From positions 1 to 58,115 of the forward strand of contig CABYSP010000008.1 of NCBI GenBank assembly GCA_902521675.1: a stretch of 58,115 nucleotides of DNA. Direction: 5' to 3'. Under the pieces are notes generated by a model. It saw only the letters and a program-made list of their open reading frames with translations, searched no databases and was not told where the DNA came from. A program made the position numbers and the translations under genes. Source of the DNA: an uncultured Pelagibacteraceae bacterium. GTDB taxonomy: Bacteria > Pseudomonadota > Alphaproteobacteria > Pelagibacterales > Pelagibacteraceae. Below, one piece after another: positions 43,340 through 52,098 of this stretch (its first letter is position 1; every line of letters starts with the position of its first letter).

Positions 43340-43341
43340 AT

Positions 43342-44625
43342 TTATTTTCTCCTTATTCGTTTTACTACAGATTGAGCGTGTCCAACCAACCCTTCGTAAT
43401 TTGCAAGTGTTATAACTGATGGTCCAAGACTTTCAATACCCTTTTTTGATAAGTTTATATATGAAATCCTTTTATAAAATTCATTTACACTTATACCGCT
43501 TGAGTATTTTGCAGAACCATTGGTTGGCAACACATGGTTTGATCCAACATTATAATCAGTCATTGCCATCACTGCATATTTTCCTAAACATATTGATCCT
43601 GAATTTTTTATTTTTGGAATTAACAGTTTATAATTTTTAATATTTAATTCTAAATGTTCTGGTGCAATTTTATTTACAACACTTATTATTTTAGCATCTG
43701 AAGAAATATACATAAGAATTCCATTGTTGATTAAACTTCTTCTTGCAACAGAAGCTCTTGGAATTCCTTTTAATTGTTTAGTAATTTCAATTTTTACTTT
43801 ATCTAGCAAATTTTTATCTTTTGAAATCAAAATACATTGTGCAAGAATATCATGTTCGGCTTGTCCTATTAAATCACTTGCAACCCACTCAGGATTTGAG
43901 AATTTATCACAAACGACAGTCACTTCCGAAGGTCCTGCGGTCATACCTTCGATTCCAACAACACCAAAAACTTCTTTTTTTGCAGCTGCAACATATGAGT
44001 TTCCTGGACCAACTATTTTGTGAACTTTTTTTATTTTTTTAGTCCCATAAGATACTGCTGCAATAGCAGAAGGGCCCCCAATAGAATAAATTTCTTTTAT
44101 TTTGCATTTTTTAGCAGCATATAATACGGCTGGATTTTGTTCTCCTTTGTAGCCTGGATTAATCATAACTATTCTCTTAACGCCCGCAACAATTGCCGGG
44201 ATAGCATTCATCAACACACTCGATGGGTATGAAGCAGTAGAACCAGGAACATAAATTGCAACTGACTCTAAAGGTACGTATTTATATTCAAGTTTATTGT
44301 TAAATTTATCTGTATAAGAAATATTTTTAAATTTTTGAAGTGAATGAAATTTATAAATTCTATTATAAGCTGTATCGATTGCTTTCTTTACTTTTTTATC
44401 AAGAGAATTTATAGATTTTTTTATTTGTTTTGAGCTAGGAATGATTGTGTTGTTTTGATTGAATCTTTTCTCATATTTTAATAATGCTTTATCTCCATTT
44501 TTTTTAATATCTTCAATTATATTTGTTACAGAAACAGAGTCTGATTGAATTTTTTTTTTTCTCTGTAAAAGCAAATTCTCTAACAATTTGTCAAAATTTT
44601 TACTTTTACTATTTAATATCTTCAT
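43342..44625 (-). CDS. hisD: Histidinol dehydrogenase
   Basis: Oxidises histidinol to histidine in two NAD-dependent steps at a zinc site. The 427-residue protein has [20 protein letters not shown], the [17 protein letters not shown] segment, PSEVTVV, and the catalytic region [11 protein letters not shown] (Gln and His zinc ligands) and APEHLEL. Second ligand region [17 protein letters not shown] is intact. It sits between DUF2948 and infA with two-base gaps, the usual alphaproteobacterial murA-DUF2948-hisD order. Confidence 0.96.
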   Translation of the reverse strand: MKILNSKSKNFDKLLENLLLQRKKKIQSDSVSVTNIIEDIKKNGDKALLKYEKRFNQNNTIIPSSKQIKKSINSLDKKVKKAIDTAYNRIYKFHSLQKFKNISYTDKFNNKLEYKYVPLESVAIYVPGSTASYPSSVLMNAIPAIVAGVKRIVMINPGYKGEQNPAVLYAAKKCKIKEIYSIGGPSAIAAVSYGTKKIKKVHKIVGPGNSYVAAAKKEVFGVVGIEGMTAGPSEVTVVCDKFSNPEWVASDLIGQAEHDILAQCILISKDKNLLDKVKIEITKQLKGIPRASVARRSLINNGILMYISSDAKIISVVNKIAPEHLELNIKNYKLLIPKIKNSGSICLGKYAVMAMTDYNVGSNHVLPTNGSAKYSSGISVNEFYKRISYINLSKKGIESLGPSVITLANYEGLVGHAQSVVKRIRRK

Positions 44626-44627
44626 AA

Positions 44628-45020
44628 CTATTTAATTTCACTTTGATCCTCTAATATTGCTTCAATAGTTTCAGTAGTTAAAGCAATATGAGAATTATTA
44701 TTAAAAATAAGATTTATTTCATAAACATCATCATTTTTCAAATAATCTATACCTATTAGTTCTAAAACTGTTTCTTGATTTGATTGATCAATGTTCTTTG
44801 ATCTTACTTTATCAATAAAATCAAACCTACAAATACTATTGATTTTTTTATCTTCTTGATCACTTTCAACTTTAGTTCTTTCAATCGATAATAAAAAAAC
44901 CTTATTGGATGCGAGATATTTTATATCGGCAATTTTAACTTTAGCCCCTGAACTACAAGCTGAAATCATTTGTAAACCTTCTTTGTCACTTGCTATTATT
45001 TTTGCTAAATATTTATTCAC
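44628..45020 (-). CDS. DUF2948 family protein
   Basis: A 130-residue protein with an opening like other DUF2948 members (AKIIASDKEGLQMISACSSGAKVKIADIKYL) and a C-terminal strand LIFNNNSHIALTTETIEAIL. DUF2948 proteins characteristically sit between murA and hisD in alphaproteobacteria, as here. No function is known. The ATG overlaps the last base of the murA stop, implying tightly coupled expression with murA and hisD. Confidence 0.85.
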   Translation of the reverse strand: MNKYLAKIIASDKEGLQMISACSSGAKVKIADIKYLASNKVFLLSIERTKVESDQEDKKINSICRFDFIDKVRSKNIDQSNQETVLELIGIDYLKNDDVYEINLIFNNNSHIALTTETIEAILEDQSEIK

Positions 45021-46279
45021 TATTTTAATCTTTTAATTTTTATGCCTATTTTTTTTAATTTATTTTCTATTTTTTCATAACCTCTATCTAAGTGATAAAT
45101 TCTGTTAATATATGATTTACCATTAGAAACTATAGCTGCTAGAACTAAAGCAACAGAAGCCCTTAAATCACTGGACATTAATTCAGCGCCGATGAATTTA
45201 GTATTTCCCTCTATTGTAGCAGTATTATTTTTAATATTTATTTTTGCTCCCAACCTTTGTAATTCTGCAACATGCATAAATCTATTTTCAAAAATACTTT
45301 CGGTTATGGAACTTTTGCCAACTGCTTTGCACATCAAAACCATCAATTGTGCTTGAAGGTCTGTAGGAATGCCTGGAAACTCTCTAGTTTTAATACTTTT
45401 TATTGATTTTATTTTTTCAGGTCCTTTAATTAAGATTTTATTCTCACTTGTTTTGATTTTAGCACCAGCTTTTTTTAGTAATTTTACTTCTGTATTAATA
45501 ATTTTAGGATTTAAATTATTTATTTGCAAATTACCTTTTGCAAGTGTTGCAGCTACACAAAATGTGCCTGCTTCTATTCTATCAGCCATTACAGAATATT
45601 CAGTTTCATTTAAAGAATTTACACCTATGATTTTACAAACTCTTCCTCTCCATTTTATTTTTGCTCCAGCTTTATTCAAAAAATTTGTTAGATCTTTAAT
45701 CTCAGGTTCTATTGCACAATTTTTTAAAACTGTTTCCCCTTTTGCTAAACATGCTGCTATTATAGAATTTTCAGTTGCCCCAACACTTATCTTTGGAAAA
45801 TTTATAGTTGTTCCGCTAAGTTTTCCTTTTGATTTTGCTAGAATATATCCGTCTTTTAATTCATATTTCATACCAAGTTTTTTTAATGCGGCTAGATGAT
45901 AATTAATTGGTCTAGCACCAATTAAACATCCACCAGGTAAAGAGATTTTAGATTTACGGTATTTTGAAATAAGTGGACCTAAAACTAAAATAGAACCACG
46001 CATTGTTTTAACTAAAGAATAACTCGCAAACGTTTTCATATTTTTTTTATTTATAATTTTTGCTGTTTTTTTATCTCTTGATAAAATTATTTTAGAACCA
46101 AGAGACTTTAATAAATTTAACATTGTATCAATGTCTCTAACTCTTGGTAAATTTTTGATAACCACAAGTTTATCAAATAATAGTGTTGCAGCTAATATAG
46201 GTAGTGATGCATTCTTCGAGCCTGAAATTGAAACATTGCCCTTGATTTTACAAGGGCCTTTAATCAGAAATTTATCCAT
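45020..46279 (-). CDS. murA: UDP-N-acetylglucosamine 1-carboxyvinyltransferase
   Basis: First committed step of peptidoglycan synthesis. The 419-residue protein has SGSKNASLPIL at 19-29, the active-site Cys118 in LPGGCLIGARP (a fosfomycin-type site), and the C-terminal GFPTDLQAQ-like FPGIPTDLQAQLMVLMCKA and SDLRASVALVLAA motifs. It is evolutionarily related to AroA, also in this window. It follows dcd by three bases in the leftward operon. Confidence 0.96.
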   Translation of the reverse strand: MDKFLIKGPCKIKGNVSISGSKNASLPILAATLLFDKLVVIKNLPRVRDIDTMLNLLKSLGSKIILSRDKKTAKIINKKNMKTFASYSLVKTMRGSILVLGPLISKYRKSKISLPGGCLIGARPINYHLAALKKLGMKYELKDGYILAKSKGKLSGTTINFPKISVGATENSIIAACLAKGETVLKNCAIEPEIKDLTNFLNKAGAKIKWRGRVCKIIGVNSLNETEYSVMADRIEAGTFCVAATLAKGNLQINNLNPKIINTEVKLLKKAGAKIKTSENKILIKGPEKIKSIKSIKTREFPGIPTDLQAQLMVLMCKAVGKSSITESIFENRFMHVAELQRLGAKINIKNNTATIEGNTKFIGAELMSSDLRASVALVLAAIVSNGKSYINRIYHLDRGYEKIENKLKKIGIKIKRLK

Positions 46280-46282
46280 AAA

Positions 46283-46843
46283 TTACTTTTTAATCTTAGC
46301 AACTTGAATTGTGGTTTGACCCTGATATTTACCGTTCTTTGATTTATAAGTTGTTTCTGGCTGAATATCTGATTTGAAAAATAAAAATTGTGCTATTCCC
46401 TCGTTTGAATAAATTTTTGCAGGGTTAGGAGTTGTGTTACTTAGCTCAATTACAATATTGCCCTCAAATTCATTTTCAATTGGAGTAACATTACAAATAA
46501 TTCCTGTTCTTGCATAAGTACTTTTCCCAACACAAATGCATAAAACGTCTTTTGGTATTCTAAAATATTCTACTGTTTTTGCTAATACGAATGAATTTGG
46601 TGGTATAATACAGTGTGGTCCTTTTCGTTCTATAAAGTTATCATCAGAAAAATTCTTTGGATCAACCAAAGAACTATTTACATTAGTAAATATTCTATAT
46701 TCATCGGAGATTCTTACATCATATCCCATACTACTTAATCCATAAGAAATTTTTCCTTCGGAAACCTGATGATCCAAAAAAGGCTCTATCATATTTTGCT
46801 CCTTGCACATTTTTTTAATCCAAGAATCAGGTTGAATTGACAT
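46283..46843 (-). CDS. dcd: dCTP deaminase
   Basis: Deaminates dCTP to dUTP for thymidylate synthesis. The 186-residue trimeric dUTPase-fold protein has [10 protein letters not shown] (canonical SYGYDxR), [27 protein letters not shown] and the terminal [13 protein letters not shown]. The catalytic Glu lies in [17 protein letters not shown]. Its ATG shares one base with the stop of the 33-residue ORF upstream. Confidence 0.95.
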   Translation of the reverse strand: MSIQPDSWIKKMCKEQNMIEPFLDHQVSEGKISYGLSSMGYDVRISDEYRIFTNVNSSLVDPKNFSDDNFIERKGPHCIIPPNSFVLAKTVEYFRIPKDVLCICVGKSTYARTGIICNVTPIENEFEGNIVIELSNTTPNPAKIYSNEGIAQFLFFKSDIQPETTYKSKNGKYQGQTTIQVAKIKK

Positions 46844-46944
46844 TATTTATTTTTTTTTTTATTTTTTTTTTGGAAAATTTTTCTTTTCTTCAAATTTTTT
46901 CTAAGCGCCAAGCTTAAACGCTCATTTTTGTCTTTCGAACTCAT
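46843..46944 (-). CDS. Small basic protein (33 residues), translationally coupled to dcd
   Basis: The ORF runs from ATG 46944 to TAA 46843. The N-terminal half ([22 protein letters not shown]) resembles a small ALRxNLxxRK-type protein I recall in alphaproteobacteria. The C-terminal part is a near-pure Lys/Asn tail encoded by long A runs. Its ATG lies within the preceding stop (ATGA) and its TAA within the dcd start (TAATG), so both junctions are of coupling type. Function unknown; a charged tail suggests nucleic-acid or ribosome contact. Confidence 0.7.
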   Translation of the reverse strand: MSSKDKNERLSLALRKNLKKRKIFQKKNKKKNK

Positions 46945-47141
46945 TCTTTGTTTGGGTTAGTCAGGAAGTCTAAAGAAATTGGTTTATTGGGATCTAGTGC
47001 AGGAGCTTTTTCCTCTTCTTGTTTGGGGCTTTCTTTAGCTAAACGTTTAGCTTTTTTTTCAGCAAGCTTTCTCTCTCTTTTAGCTTGCTTTTCCATAAGC
47101 TTATTTCCTTTAGTTGATTTGTAATCGTAATGAATTCCCAT
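46941..47141 (-). CDS. Small Lys/Glu-rich hypothetical protein
   Basis: 66 residues, highly charged and helical (QAKRERKLAEKKAKRLAKE at about 19-37), ending [14 protein letters not shown] do not recognise a named family. Start ATG 47141 has AGGAAA about seven bases upstream. An internal ATG at 47096 (MEKQAKR) also has a purine-rich sequence, so a 51-residue product is possible. It heads the leftward run into the 33-residue ORF, dcd and murA. Opposite in direction to the nearby tRNA-Thr. Confidence 0.65.
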   Translation of the reverse strand: MGIHYDYKSTKGNKLMEKQAKRERKLAEKKAKRLAKESPKQEEEKAPALDPNKPISLDFLTNPNKE

Positions 47142-47241
47142 AACATTTTCCTAAAATAGATATAAATCATATTTATTAAAAAATTAAGGCAATAATTTGA
47201 AAAAAATGCATTATTATCAATAAAATATAATTAGTCTCTAA

Positions 47242-47315
47242 GCTCCTGTAGTTAAATGGTATAACAAGTCATTGGTAATGACTAGTTCCCTGGTCAGTAC
47301 AGGGTGGGAGCACCA
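47242..47315 (+). tRNA. tRNA-Thr (anticodon GGT), CCA encoded, unusual T-loop
   Basis: All four helices pair: acceptor GCTCCTG/TGGGAGC, D-arm GTTA-AATGGTA-TAAC, anticodon arm AGTCA-TTGGTAA-TGACT (GGT), T-stem CCCTG/CAGGG, A73, CCA. The T-loop reads GTCAGTA, giving G54 and G58 (bases 47293, 47297) where T54 and A58 are nearly universal. The tRNA abuts the convergent VTT gene with no spacer. Confidence 0.88.
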
Positions 47316-48038
47316 TTACTGTTTGTAAAAAAGTTTTCTAAAAATAATTGTAACCAATATTAATCCTAAAAAAGATAAGAGCGGGATATATATATCTGAT
47401 GAAAGTATTATATCACTGATATCAGGCATCTCTGTATTTTGATCTATAATTTTTTCTAAACCACTTCCTATAGACGCAATTAAAAAAATTCCAGGTGTGA
47501 GACCTACAACAGTTGCAAAAAAATAATTTTTTATTTTTACATTTAAAAGAGTTGGCAAAATACAGCTCAGTTGCCAAGGAACACCTCCAATAAGACGATA
47601 AATTAACAGAAAGATAAATTCTGATTTCCTAAATTTATTTTCTAAATTTTTAAATTTATTTAGAAATTTTTCTCTAATTAAATCTTTCAAAAAAAAATTA
47701 GCAAAAATATATAAAAAGGTTCCACCTATACTTAAACCAAAAACAACAATTATTGTTCCTATCCATTTTCCAAAAATAAAACCTCCAATTAAAGTGACAG
47801 GTGAACCAAATCCTAAAAAAGGGAAAACCCAAAGTATAGTAAGTACTAAAAAAATTATAGAAATTAAAAATAAATTTGTATTTTTTAATCCAATAAAATA
47901 TGATCTATTATCTCTAATAAAATCATAGGATGTAATTTCTTGAAGGCTATATTTGGAAAAAAAAAAATATAAAAATAAACAAATAATTAACAAATAAGAT
48001 AGACCAATAAATAATTTAATTTTTTTTGTATTTTCCAT
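47316..48038 (-). CDS. TVP38/TMEM64 (VTT-domain) membrane protein
   Basis: A 240-residue integral membrane protein with an N-terminal helix (about 8-28) and the VTT/SNARE-associated domain. The conserved FGSPVTLIGGFIFGKWIGTIIVV, YRLIGGVPWQLSCILPTLLNVKIKNYF and TPGIFLIASIGSG stretches (about 76-200) are typical. DedA/TVP38 relatives are implicated in lipid flipping and membrane homeostasis. About five helices. It is a single gene transcribed toward tRNA-Thr, with a start about 100 bases from rpmH. Confidence 0.88.
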   Translation of the reverse strand: MENTKKIKLFIGLSYLLIICLFLYFFFSKYSLQEITSYDFIRDNRSYFIGLKNTNLFLISIIFLVLTILWVFPFLGFGSPVTLIGGFIFGKWIGTIIVVFGLSIGGTFLYIFANFFLKDLIREKFLNKFKNLENKFRKSEFIFLLIYRLIGGVPWQLSCILPTLLNVKIKNYFFATVVGLTPGIFLIASIGSGLEKIIDQNTEMPDISDIILSSDIYIPLLSFLGLILVTIIFRKLFYKQ

Positions 48039-48070
48039 GATTCTTCTTATTTTAATGCTTAATCTTCTAT

Positions 48071-48098
48071 TTGCTATTTTAATTATTACTAATATAAA
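48071..48098 (+). promoter_or_regulatory. Candidate promoter of the rpmH-rnpA-yidD-yidC unit
   Basis: TTGCTA (48071-48076) and TATAAA (48093-48098) at 16-base spacing, followed about seven bases later by a purine-rich start near 48105. That would give a leader of about 30 bases before rpmH. Inference from hexamers. Confidence 0.4.
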
Positions 48099-48135
48099 GG
48101 GGCAAAAATTATAAAAAACTATATCAAATCTAATT

Positions 48136-48276
48136 ATGAAAAGAACTTATCAACCCTCAAATAAAAAAAGAGCTCGAAAACACGGGTTTCGTTCAAAAAT
48201 GAAAACTAAAGGTGGTAAAAAACTTTTGGCCAGAAGAAGAGCAAGAGGAAGAAAATCACTAACTGTTTCTGTATAG
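48136..48276 (+). CDS. rpmH: 50S ribosomal protein L34
   Basis: 46 residues, start [18 protein letters not shown], then [22 protein letters not shown] near the end, the universal L34 pattern with conserved TYQPS and RRRxxGR. Assigned by direct reading from ATG 48136 to TAG 48276. It lies four bases ahead of rnpA in the classic rpmH-rnpA-yidD-yidC order. No Shine-Dalgarno stands out. Confidence 0.98.
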   Translation: MKRTYQPSNKKRARKHGFRSKMKTKGGKKLLARRRARGRKSLTVSV

Positions 48277-48280
48277 AATA

Positions 48281-48622
48281 ATGAAAAGCAAAATACTTGC
48301 TCTTTCAAAAAACAAAGAATTTAAAAATTTACTTAAACAAAAAAAAATTACCAATAAATACGTAAGTATTTTTTTTGGAAAACTACTAAATAAAGATAAA
48401 AGAAGACTAAATATAAGTTTTGTGACTAAAAAAAAAATTGGCAATGCGGTAAAGAGAAATAAAATTAAAAGAAGATTAAGAAACATCATGAATGAAGCTG
48501 TTAAAAAAGTAGAGATAAACTTTGATTATTCATTTCTTGTTATAGCCAAGTCTTCTATGCTAAATAATGAATACAAAATTATAAAAGAAACTCTTTTTCA
48601 GGATTTTGCAAAAATAAAATAA
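48281..48622 (+). CDS. rnpA: Ribonuclease P protein component
   Basis: Basic 113-residue cofactor of the RNase P ribozyme, which matures tRNA 5' ends. The RNR motif is in [15 protein letters not shown] (around residues 54-68), preceded by the SFVTKKKIG strand. The C-terminus ([13 protein letters not shown]) fits the family. Length is normal. Its TAA overlaps the yidD ATG by one base. Confidence 0.96.
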   Translation: MKSKILALSKNKEFKNLLKQKKITNKYVSIFFGKLLNKDKRRLNISFVTKKKIGNAVKRNKIKRRLRNIMNEAVKKVEINFDYSFLVIAKSSMLNNEYKIIKETLFQDFAKIK

Positions 48623-48873
48623 TGAATATATTTACTTTAATCTTAATTAAATTTATCAAAGCTTATAAATATTTGATTAGTCCATTATTGGGTCATTCTT
48701 GTAGATATTTACCAACATGTTCTGAATACAGCATAGATGCTTTAAAAGAATACGGTTTTTTTAAAGGTTTATTAGTTAGTATAAAAAGAATTTTATCCTG
48801 CCATCCAATAAAATTTTTAGGGGGCGGCGAAGGGTTTGATCCAGTTAAAAAAGAAATGAAGGATAATAAATAA
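48622..48873 (+). CDS. yidD: Membrane protein insertion efficiency factor YidD
   Basis: An 83-residue amphipathic inner-membrane-associated protein that aids YidC-dependent insertion. The DUF37/YidD pattern is complete: [31 protein letters not shown] (about 15-45), RILSCHPI and GGEGFDPV. Cysteines at CRYLPTC and C of SCHP are those conserved in the family. Overlaps rnpA and yidC by one base each. Confidence 0.96.
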   Translation: MNIFTLILIKFIKAYKYLISPLLGHSCRYLPTCSEYSIDALKEYGFFKGLLVSIKRILSCHPIKFLGGGEGFDPVKKEMKDNK

Positions 48874-50552
48874 TGGAAACTAGAAATATAATTGCTGCCA
48901 TAAGTTTATCAGCTGCTGTAATTATATTATACTCGCTATTTTTCGCACCACCTCCTGTAACAAAAGAAAATTTAACTGAAAAAACTAAGACTGAACAGAA
49001 TTCAGACGCACCTAGTCTTGATCAAAAAGAAAACGTAACTGAAATTTCACGAGAAGAAGCGTTACAACAAAGTGAAAGAATTCAATTTGAGAACCAAAGT
49101 ATTATTGGATCTATTTCATTAAAGGGGGCTGCAATAGATGATCTAACCTTCAAAGAATACAATGTTAGTTTGGAAAGCGAAGAAAAAGTAAAATTTCTTG
49201 CACCACGAAGCTCTAAAGAAGGCTATATAATTGAAAGTGGATTTATAACTACTGATAAAAATATCGATATTCCAAATGCAGATTCAATTTGGTCAGTTTC
49301 TGGAAATAATAAATTAACTGATCAATCTCCTATAAAACTAATTTGGACTAATGATCAGGGGATCACTTTTGAAAAAGAAATTACATTAGATGATAAGTTT
49401 TTATTCACAATAAAACAAAGAGTTATAAATTCTACTGATAAAAACTATGACTTCTATTCTTATGGACAAATTATAAGAAATCAGATCCCAGAAGGTATAA
49501 CTGATTTTTACATTCTTCATGAGGGTCCTATTGCTACGTTAGATGAAGAATTAATTGAGGAAGATTATGACGATATTGAAGAGAAAAAATTTTCAAGAAC
49601 AGCTCAAAAAGGATGGTTAGGAATTGGAGATAAGTACTACATATCAACGCTTATTCCACCAAGAGAAAAAGAATTCAAAACGACAATGGATTATAAGAAC
49701 AAGTACAGAATAAACTTTGTTACAACAGATCCATTAGAGTTAACTGGTAATTCTTCCATAGAAGAAAATTTACAAGTAATTGTAGCTGCAAAACGAGTTG
49801 ATGTTATTGATGGATACGCAGAGTCTTTAAAAATAGATAAATTTGATTTAACAATTGATTGGGGCTTTCTGTACTTTTTGACTCGACCTTTGTTCACTGC
49901 TTTAGAGTATTTCTTTAAAATATTTGGTAATTATGGATTAGCGATTATTGCTGTTACTGTTTGTATTCGTGTAGCATTTTTTCCACTTGCTAACTTTTCA
50001 TTCAGAAGCATGGCAAAGATGAAAGCTCTACAGCCTGAGATGGCAAGACTTAAGGAGGTACACAAAGATGACAAGATGAAATTGCAACAAGCAATGATGG
50101 CTCTTTATAAAAAAGAGAAGGTAAATCCTATGAGTGGGTGTCTTCCCATTTTGATCCAAATTCCGGTATTCTTTGCTCTTTATAAGGTTTTATTTGTAAC
50201 GATAGAAATGCGTCATATGCCTTTTTATGGTTGGATCCAAGATTTAAGTGCTAAAGATCCTACTTCAATATTTAATTTATTTGGATTGTTTCCTTATGAC
50301 GTACCTTCTTTCCTTGTAATTGGGGCATGGCCAGTTGCTATGGGAGTATCAATGTGGGTTCAACAAAAGTTAAATCCTGCTCCAACAGATCCAATGCAAG
50401 CAAAAATATTTATGTTCTTCCCTTTATTTTTAACTGTAATCCTTGCACCATTCCCAAGTGGATTAGTAATTTATTGGACAGTTAATAACATTTTAACAAT
50501 GGCTCAGCAGATTGTAATAATGAAACGTACAACAGTTAAAACTGTAACCTAA
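48873..50552 (+). CDS. yidC: Membrane protein insertase YidC
   Basis: A 559-residue Gram-negative-type YidC: N-terminal membrane helix (about 5-25), a large periplasmic beta-sandwich (about 45-330), then the five-helix insertase core. The core has FGNYGLAIIAVTVCIRVAFFPL (hydrophilic-groove Arg), MSGCLPILIQIPVFFALYKVL and SGLVIYWTVNNILTMAQQ near the end. It is followed after 14 bases by argB; the GTPase engB/yihA that often sits between them in proteobacteria is not here. Confidence 0.97.
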   Translation: METRNIIAAISLSAAVIILYSLFFAPPPVTKENLTEKTKTEQNSDAPSLDQKENVTEISREEALQQSERIQFENQSIIGSISLKGAAIDDLTFKEYNVSLESEEKVKFLAPRSSKEGYIIESGFITTDKNIDIPNADSIWSVSGNNKLTDQSPIKLIWTNDQGITFEKEITLDDKFLFTIKQRVINSTDKNYDFYSYGQIIRNQIPEGITDFYILHEGPIATLDEELIEEDYDDIEEKKFSRTAQKGWLGIGDKYYISTLIPPREKEFKTTMDYKNKYRINFVTTDPLELTGNSSIEENLQVIVAAKRVDVIDGYAESLKIDKFDLTIDWGFLYFLTRPLFTALEYFFKIFGNYGLAIIAVTVCIRVAFFPLANFSFRSMAKMKALQPEMARLKEVHKDDKMKLQQAMMALYKKEKVNPMSGCLPILIQIPVFFALYKVLFVTIEMRHMPFYGWIQDLSAKDPTSIFNLFGLFPYDVPSFLVIGAWPVAMGVSMWVQQKLNPAPTDPMQAKIFMFFPLFLTVILAPFPSGLVIYWTVNNILTMAQQIVIMKRTTVKTVT

Positions 50553-50566
50553 TTAAAAAATAATAA

Positions 50567-51415
50567 ATGGACCTTGAAAAGATATTACCTAAAGATGGGC
50601 CACCAATTAATGAAGTAACTAAATATATTGAAAAATACAAAAATGATTTAATAGTAATTAAATACGGTGGAAACGTTTTAATTGATAGAAATGTATTTAA
50701 TAATTTTATAACTGATCTTAGTGTTTTAAATAAATTAGGCCTTGCAACTGTTGTAGTGCACGGCGGTGGACCTAGAATTAAAAGAGAGCTAGAAAAATCA
50801 AATATTCAATCAAAATTTATAAGAGGTTTAAGAGTAACTGATAAAAATATCATTAATATTGTTGAGTCTGTTTTAATTGATTTTAATGATGATATTGTTA
50901 ATTCCTTAAAAGACAAAGGAACAGAAGCAATCTCTATTCATACAAAAAAAAATAACATTATAAAAACGATACCAGAAGCAGAAGAGCTAGGATTTGTAGG
51001 TATACCTAATGAGATAAATAATGAACAAATATTAAATGTAATTAATCAAAATAAAATTCCTATAATTTCACCATTAGGCTTAGGTAAAGAAAATCAAACA
51101 TATAACATTAATGGAGATACAGCTGCAATGGCTATAGCAAAATCCTTAAAATCTAGAAGACTTTTGTTAATGACGAATGTAGATGGTGTTCTAGATAAAA
51201 ATAAGAAACTAATAGAAGAAATTTCTTCATCTGAAATTTTAGAAATGATTAAAGACGAAACTGTCACTGAGGGTATGATACCTAAAATAAATGCATGCTT
51301 AGATGCAATTAATAATGGTGTAACTGCTGTAGGTATAATTAATGGTACAAAGCCACATTCATGTTTATGGGAAATATTCTCTGACAAGGGGTCAGGAACC
51401 TTAATAAGAGAATGA
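50567..51415 (+). CDS. argB: Acetylglutamate kinase
   Basis: Second step of arginine synthesis. The 282-residue protein has IKYGGNVL (28-35, where the family has KYGGxAM), VVVHGGGPRIKREL (around 62-75), ING-type INGDTAAMAIAKSL and the TEGMIPKINACLDAINNGV C-terminal signature of ArgB. No N-terminal helix extension of the arginine-inhibited hexameric form is obvious beyond about 25 residues, so feedback behaviour is uncertain. It overlaps the HAD gene by four bases. Confidence 0.95.
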   Translation: MDLEKILPKDGPPINEVTKYIEKYKNDLIVIKYGGNVLIDRNVFNNFITDLSVLNKLGLATVVVHGGGPRIKRELEKSNIQSKFIRGLRVTDKNIINIVESVLIDFNDDIVNSLKDKGTEAISIHTKKNNIIKTIPEAEELGFVGIPNEINNEQILNVINQNKIPIISPLGLGKENQTYNINGDTAAMAIAKSLKSRRLLLMTNVDGVLDKNKKLIEEISSSEILEMIKDETVTEGMIPKINACLDAINNGVTAVGIINGTKPHSCLWEIFSDKGSGTLIRE

Positions 51416-52098
51416 AAGAATTAAAAGATATTAGGAACATTTTGTTTGATTGCGACGGTGTGCTGTATGCTGACCTTGAAGGAGTATTTGGACAGGTCAG
51501 TAAGAAAATGACCCAATATATTTCAAATAAATTGAATGTAGATTTAAAAGAAGCAAAAGAGTTACAAACAAATTATTTTCATAAATATAACACTAGCCTT
51601 AACGGTTTAATGATCCATCATGATATACCTCCAAAAGAATTTTTAGACTACGTACATGATATTAATTTAGATTTTTTAAAAAAAGACACTATTTTAAGAT
51701 ACGAACTAGAAAATATTAATCTAAAAAAATTTGTGTTTACAAATGGTAGTAAAAAACATGTTAAAAATATTACTACTCACTTAGGAATTGATGATCAATT
51801 TGATGGTGTATTTGATATTGTTGATGCTGAATACAGTCCAAAACCTGAGGCAAAAGCATTTGATCTTATGATCAAAAAATTTCAAATCGATCCAACCGAG
51901 ACACTTTACATTGAAGATATCGCAAAAAACTTATCAATTGGAAAAGAAAGAGGAGCAAAAACAGTTTGGTTGATCAATGATGAATACTGGGGAAAAAAAG
52001 AGTCTGATAAAGAATATATTGATTACAAAATAGAAAATCTTTCTTTATTTTTAAAAGAAATAAGGTTATTAAAAACTCATAAAAATTATGAGTATTGA
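51412..52098 (+). CDS. HAD-family hydrolase (pyrimidine 5'-nucleotidase type)
   Basis: 228 residues. HAD motif I is FDCDGVLYAD (about 13-22), motif II VFTNGSKKH (around 104), motif III Lys in YSPKPEAKAF and motif IV IEDIAKNLSIGKERGAKTVW. The helical cap and spacing resemble the SDT1-like nucleotidases often annotated as pyrimidine 5'-nucleotidase in alphaproteobacteria, where the gene also neighbours argB and dapD. Substrate is unproven. Overlaps argB (four bases) and dapD (eleven bases). Confidence 0.88.
   Translation: MKELKDIRNILFDCDGVLYADLEGVFGQVSKKMTQYISNKLNVDLKEAKELQTNYFHKYNTSLNGLMIHHDIPPKEFLDYVHDINLDFLKKDTILRYELENINLKKFVFTNGSKKHVKNITTHLGIDDQFDGVFDIVDAEYSPKPEAKAFDLMIKKFQIDPTETLYIEDIAKNLSIGKERGAKTVWLINDEYWGKKESDKEYIDYKIENLSLFLKEIRLLKTHKNYEY

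Noticed and set aside
45369..45899. A 176-codon plus-strand frame opposite murA
   Set aside because: It is a complementary-strand shadow of murA, which has full conserved motifs. The translated frame shows no recognisable domain and has no spacing logic with neighbours.
46851..46871. Long T run as an intrinsic terminator
   Set aside because: No stem-loop precedes it on either strand, and it lies inside the coupled 33-codon ORF upstream of dcd.
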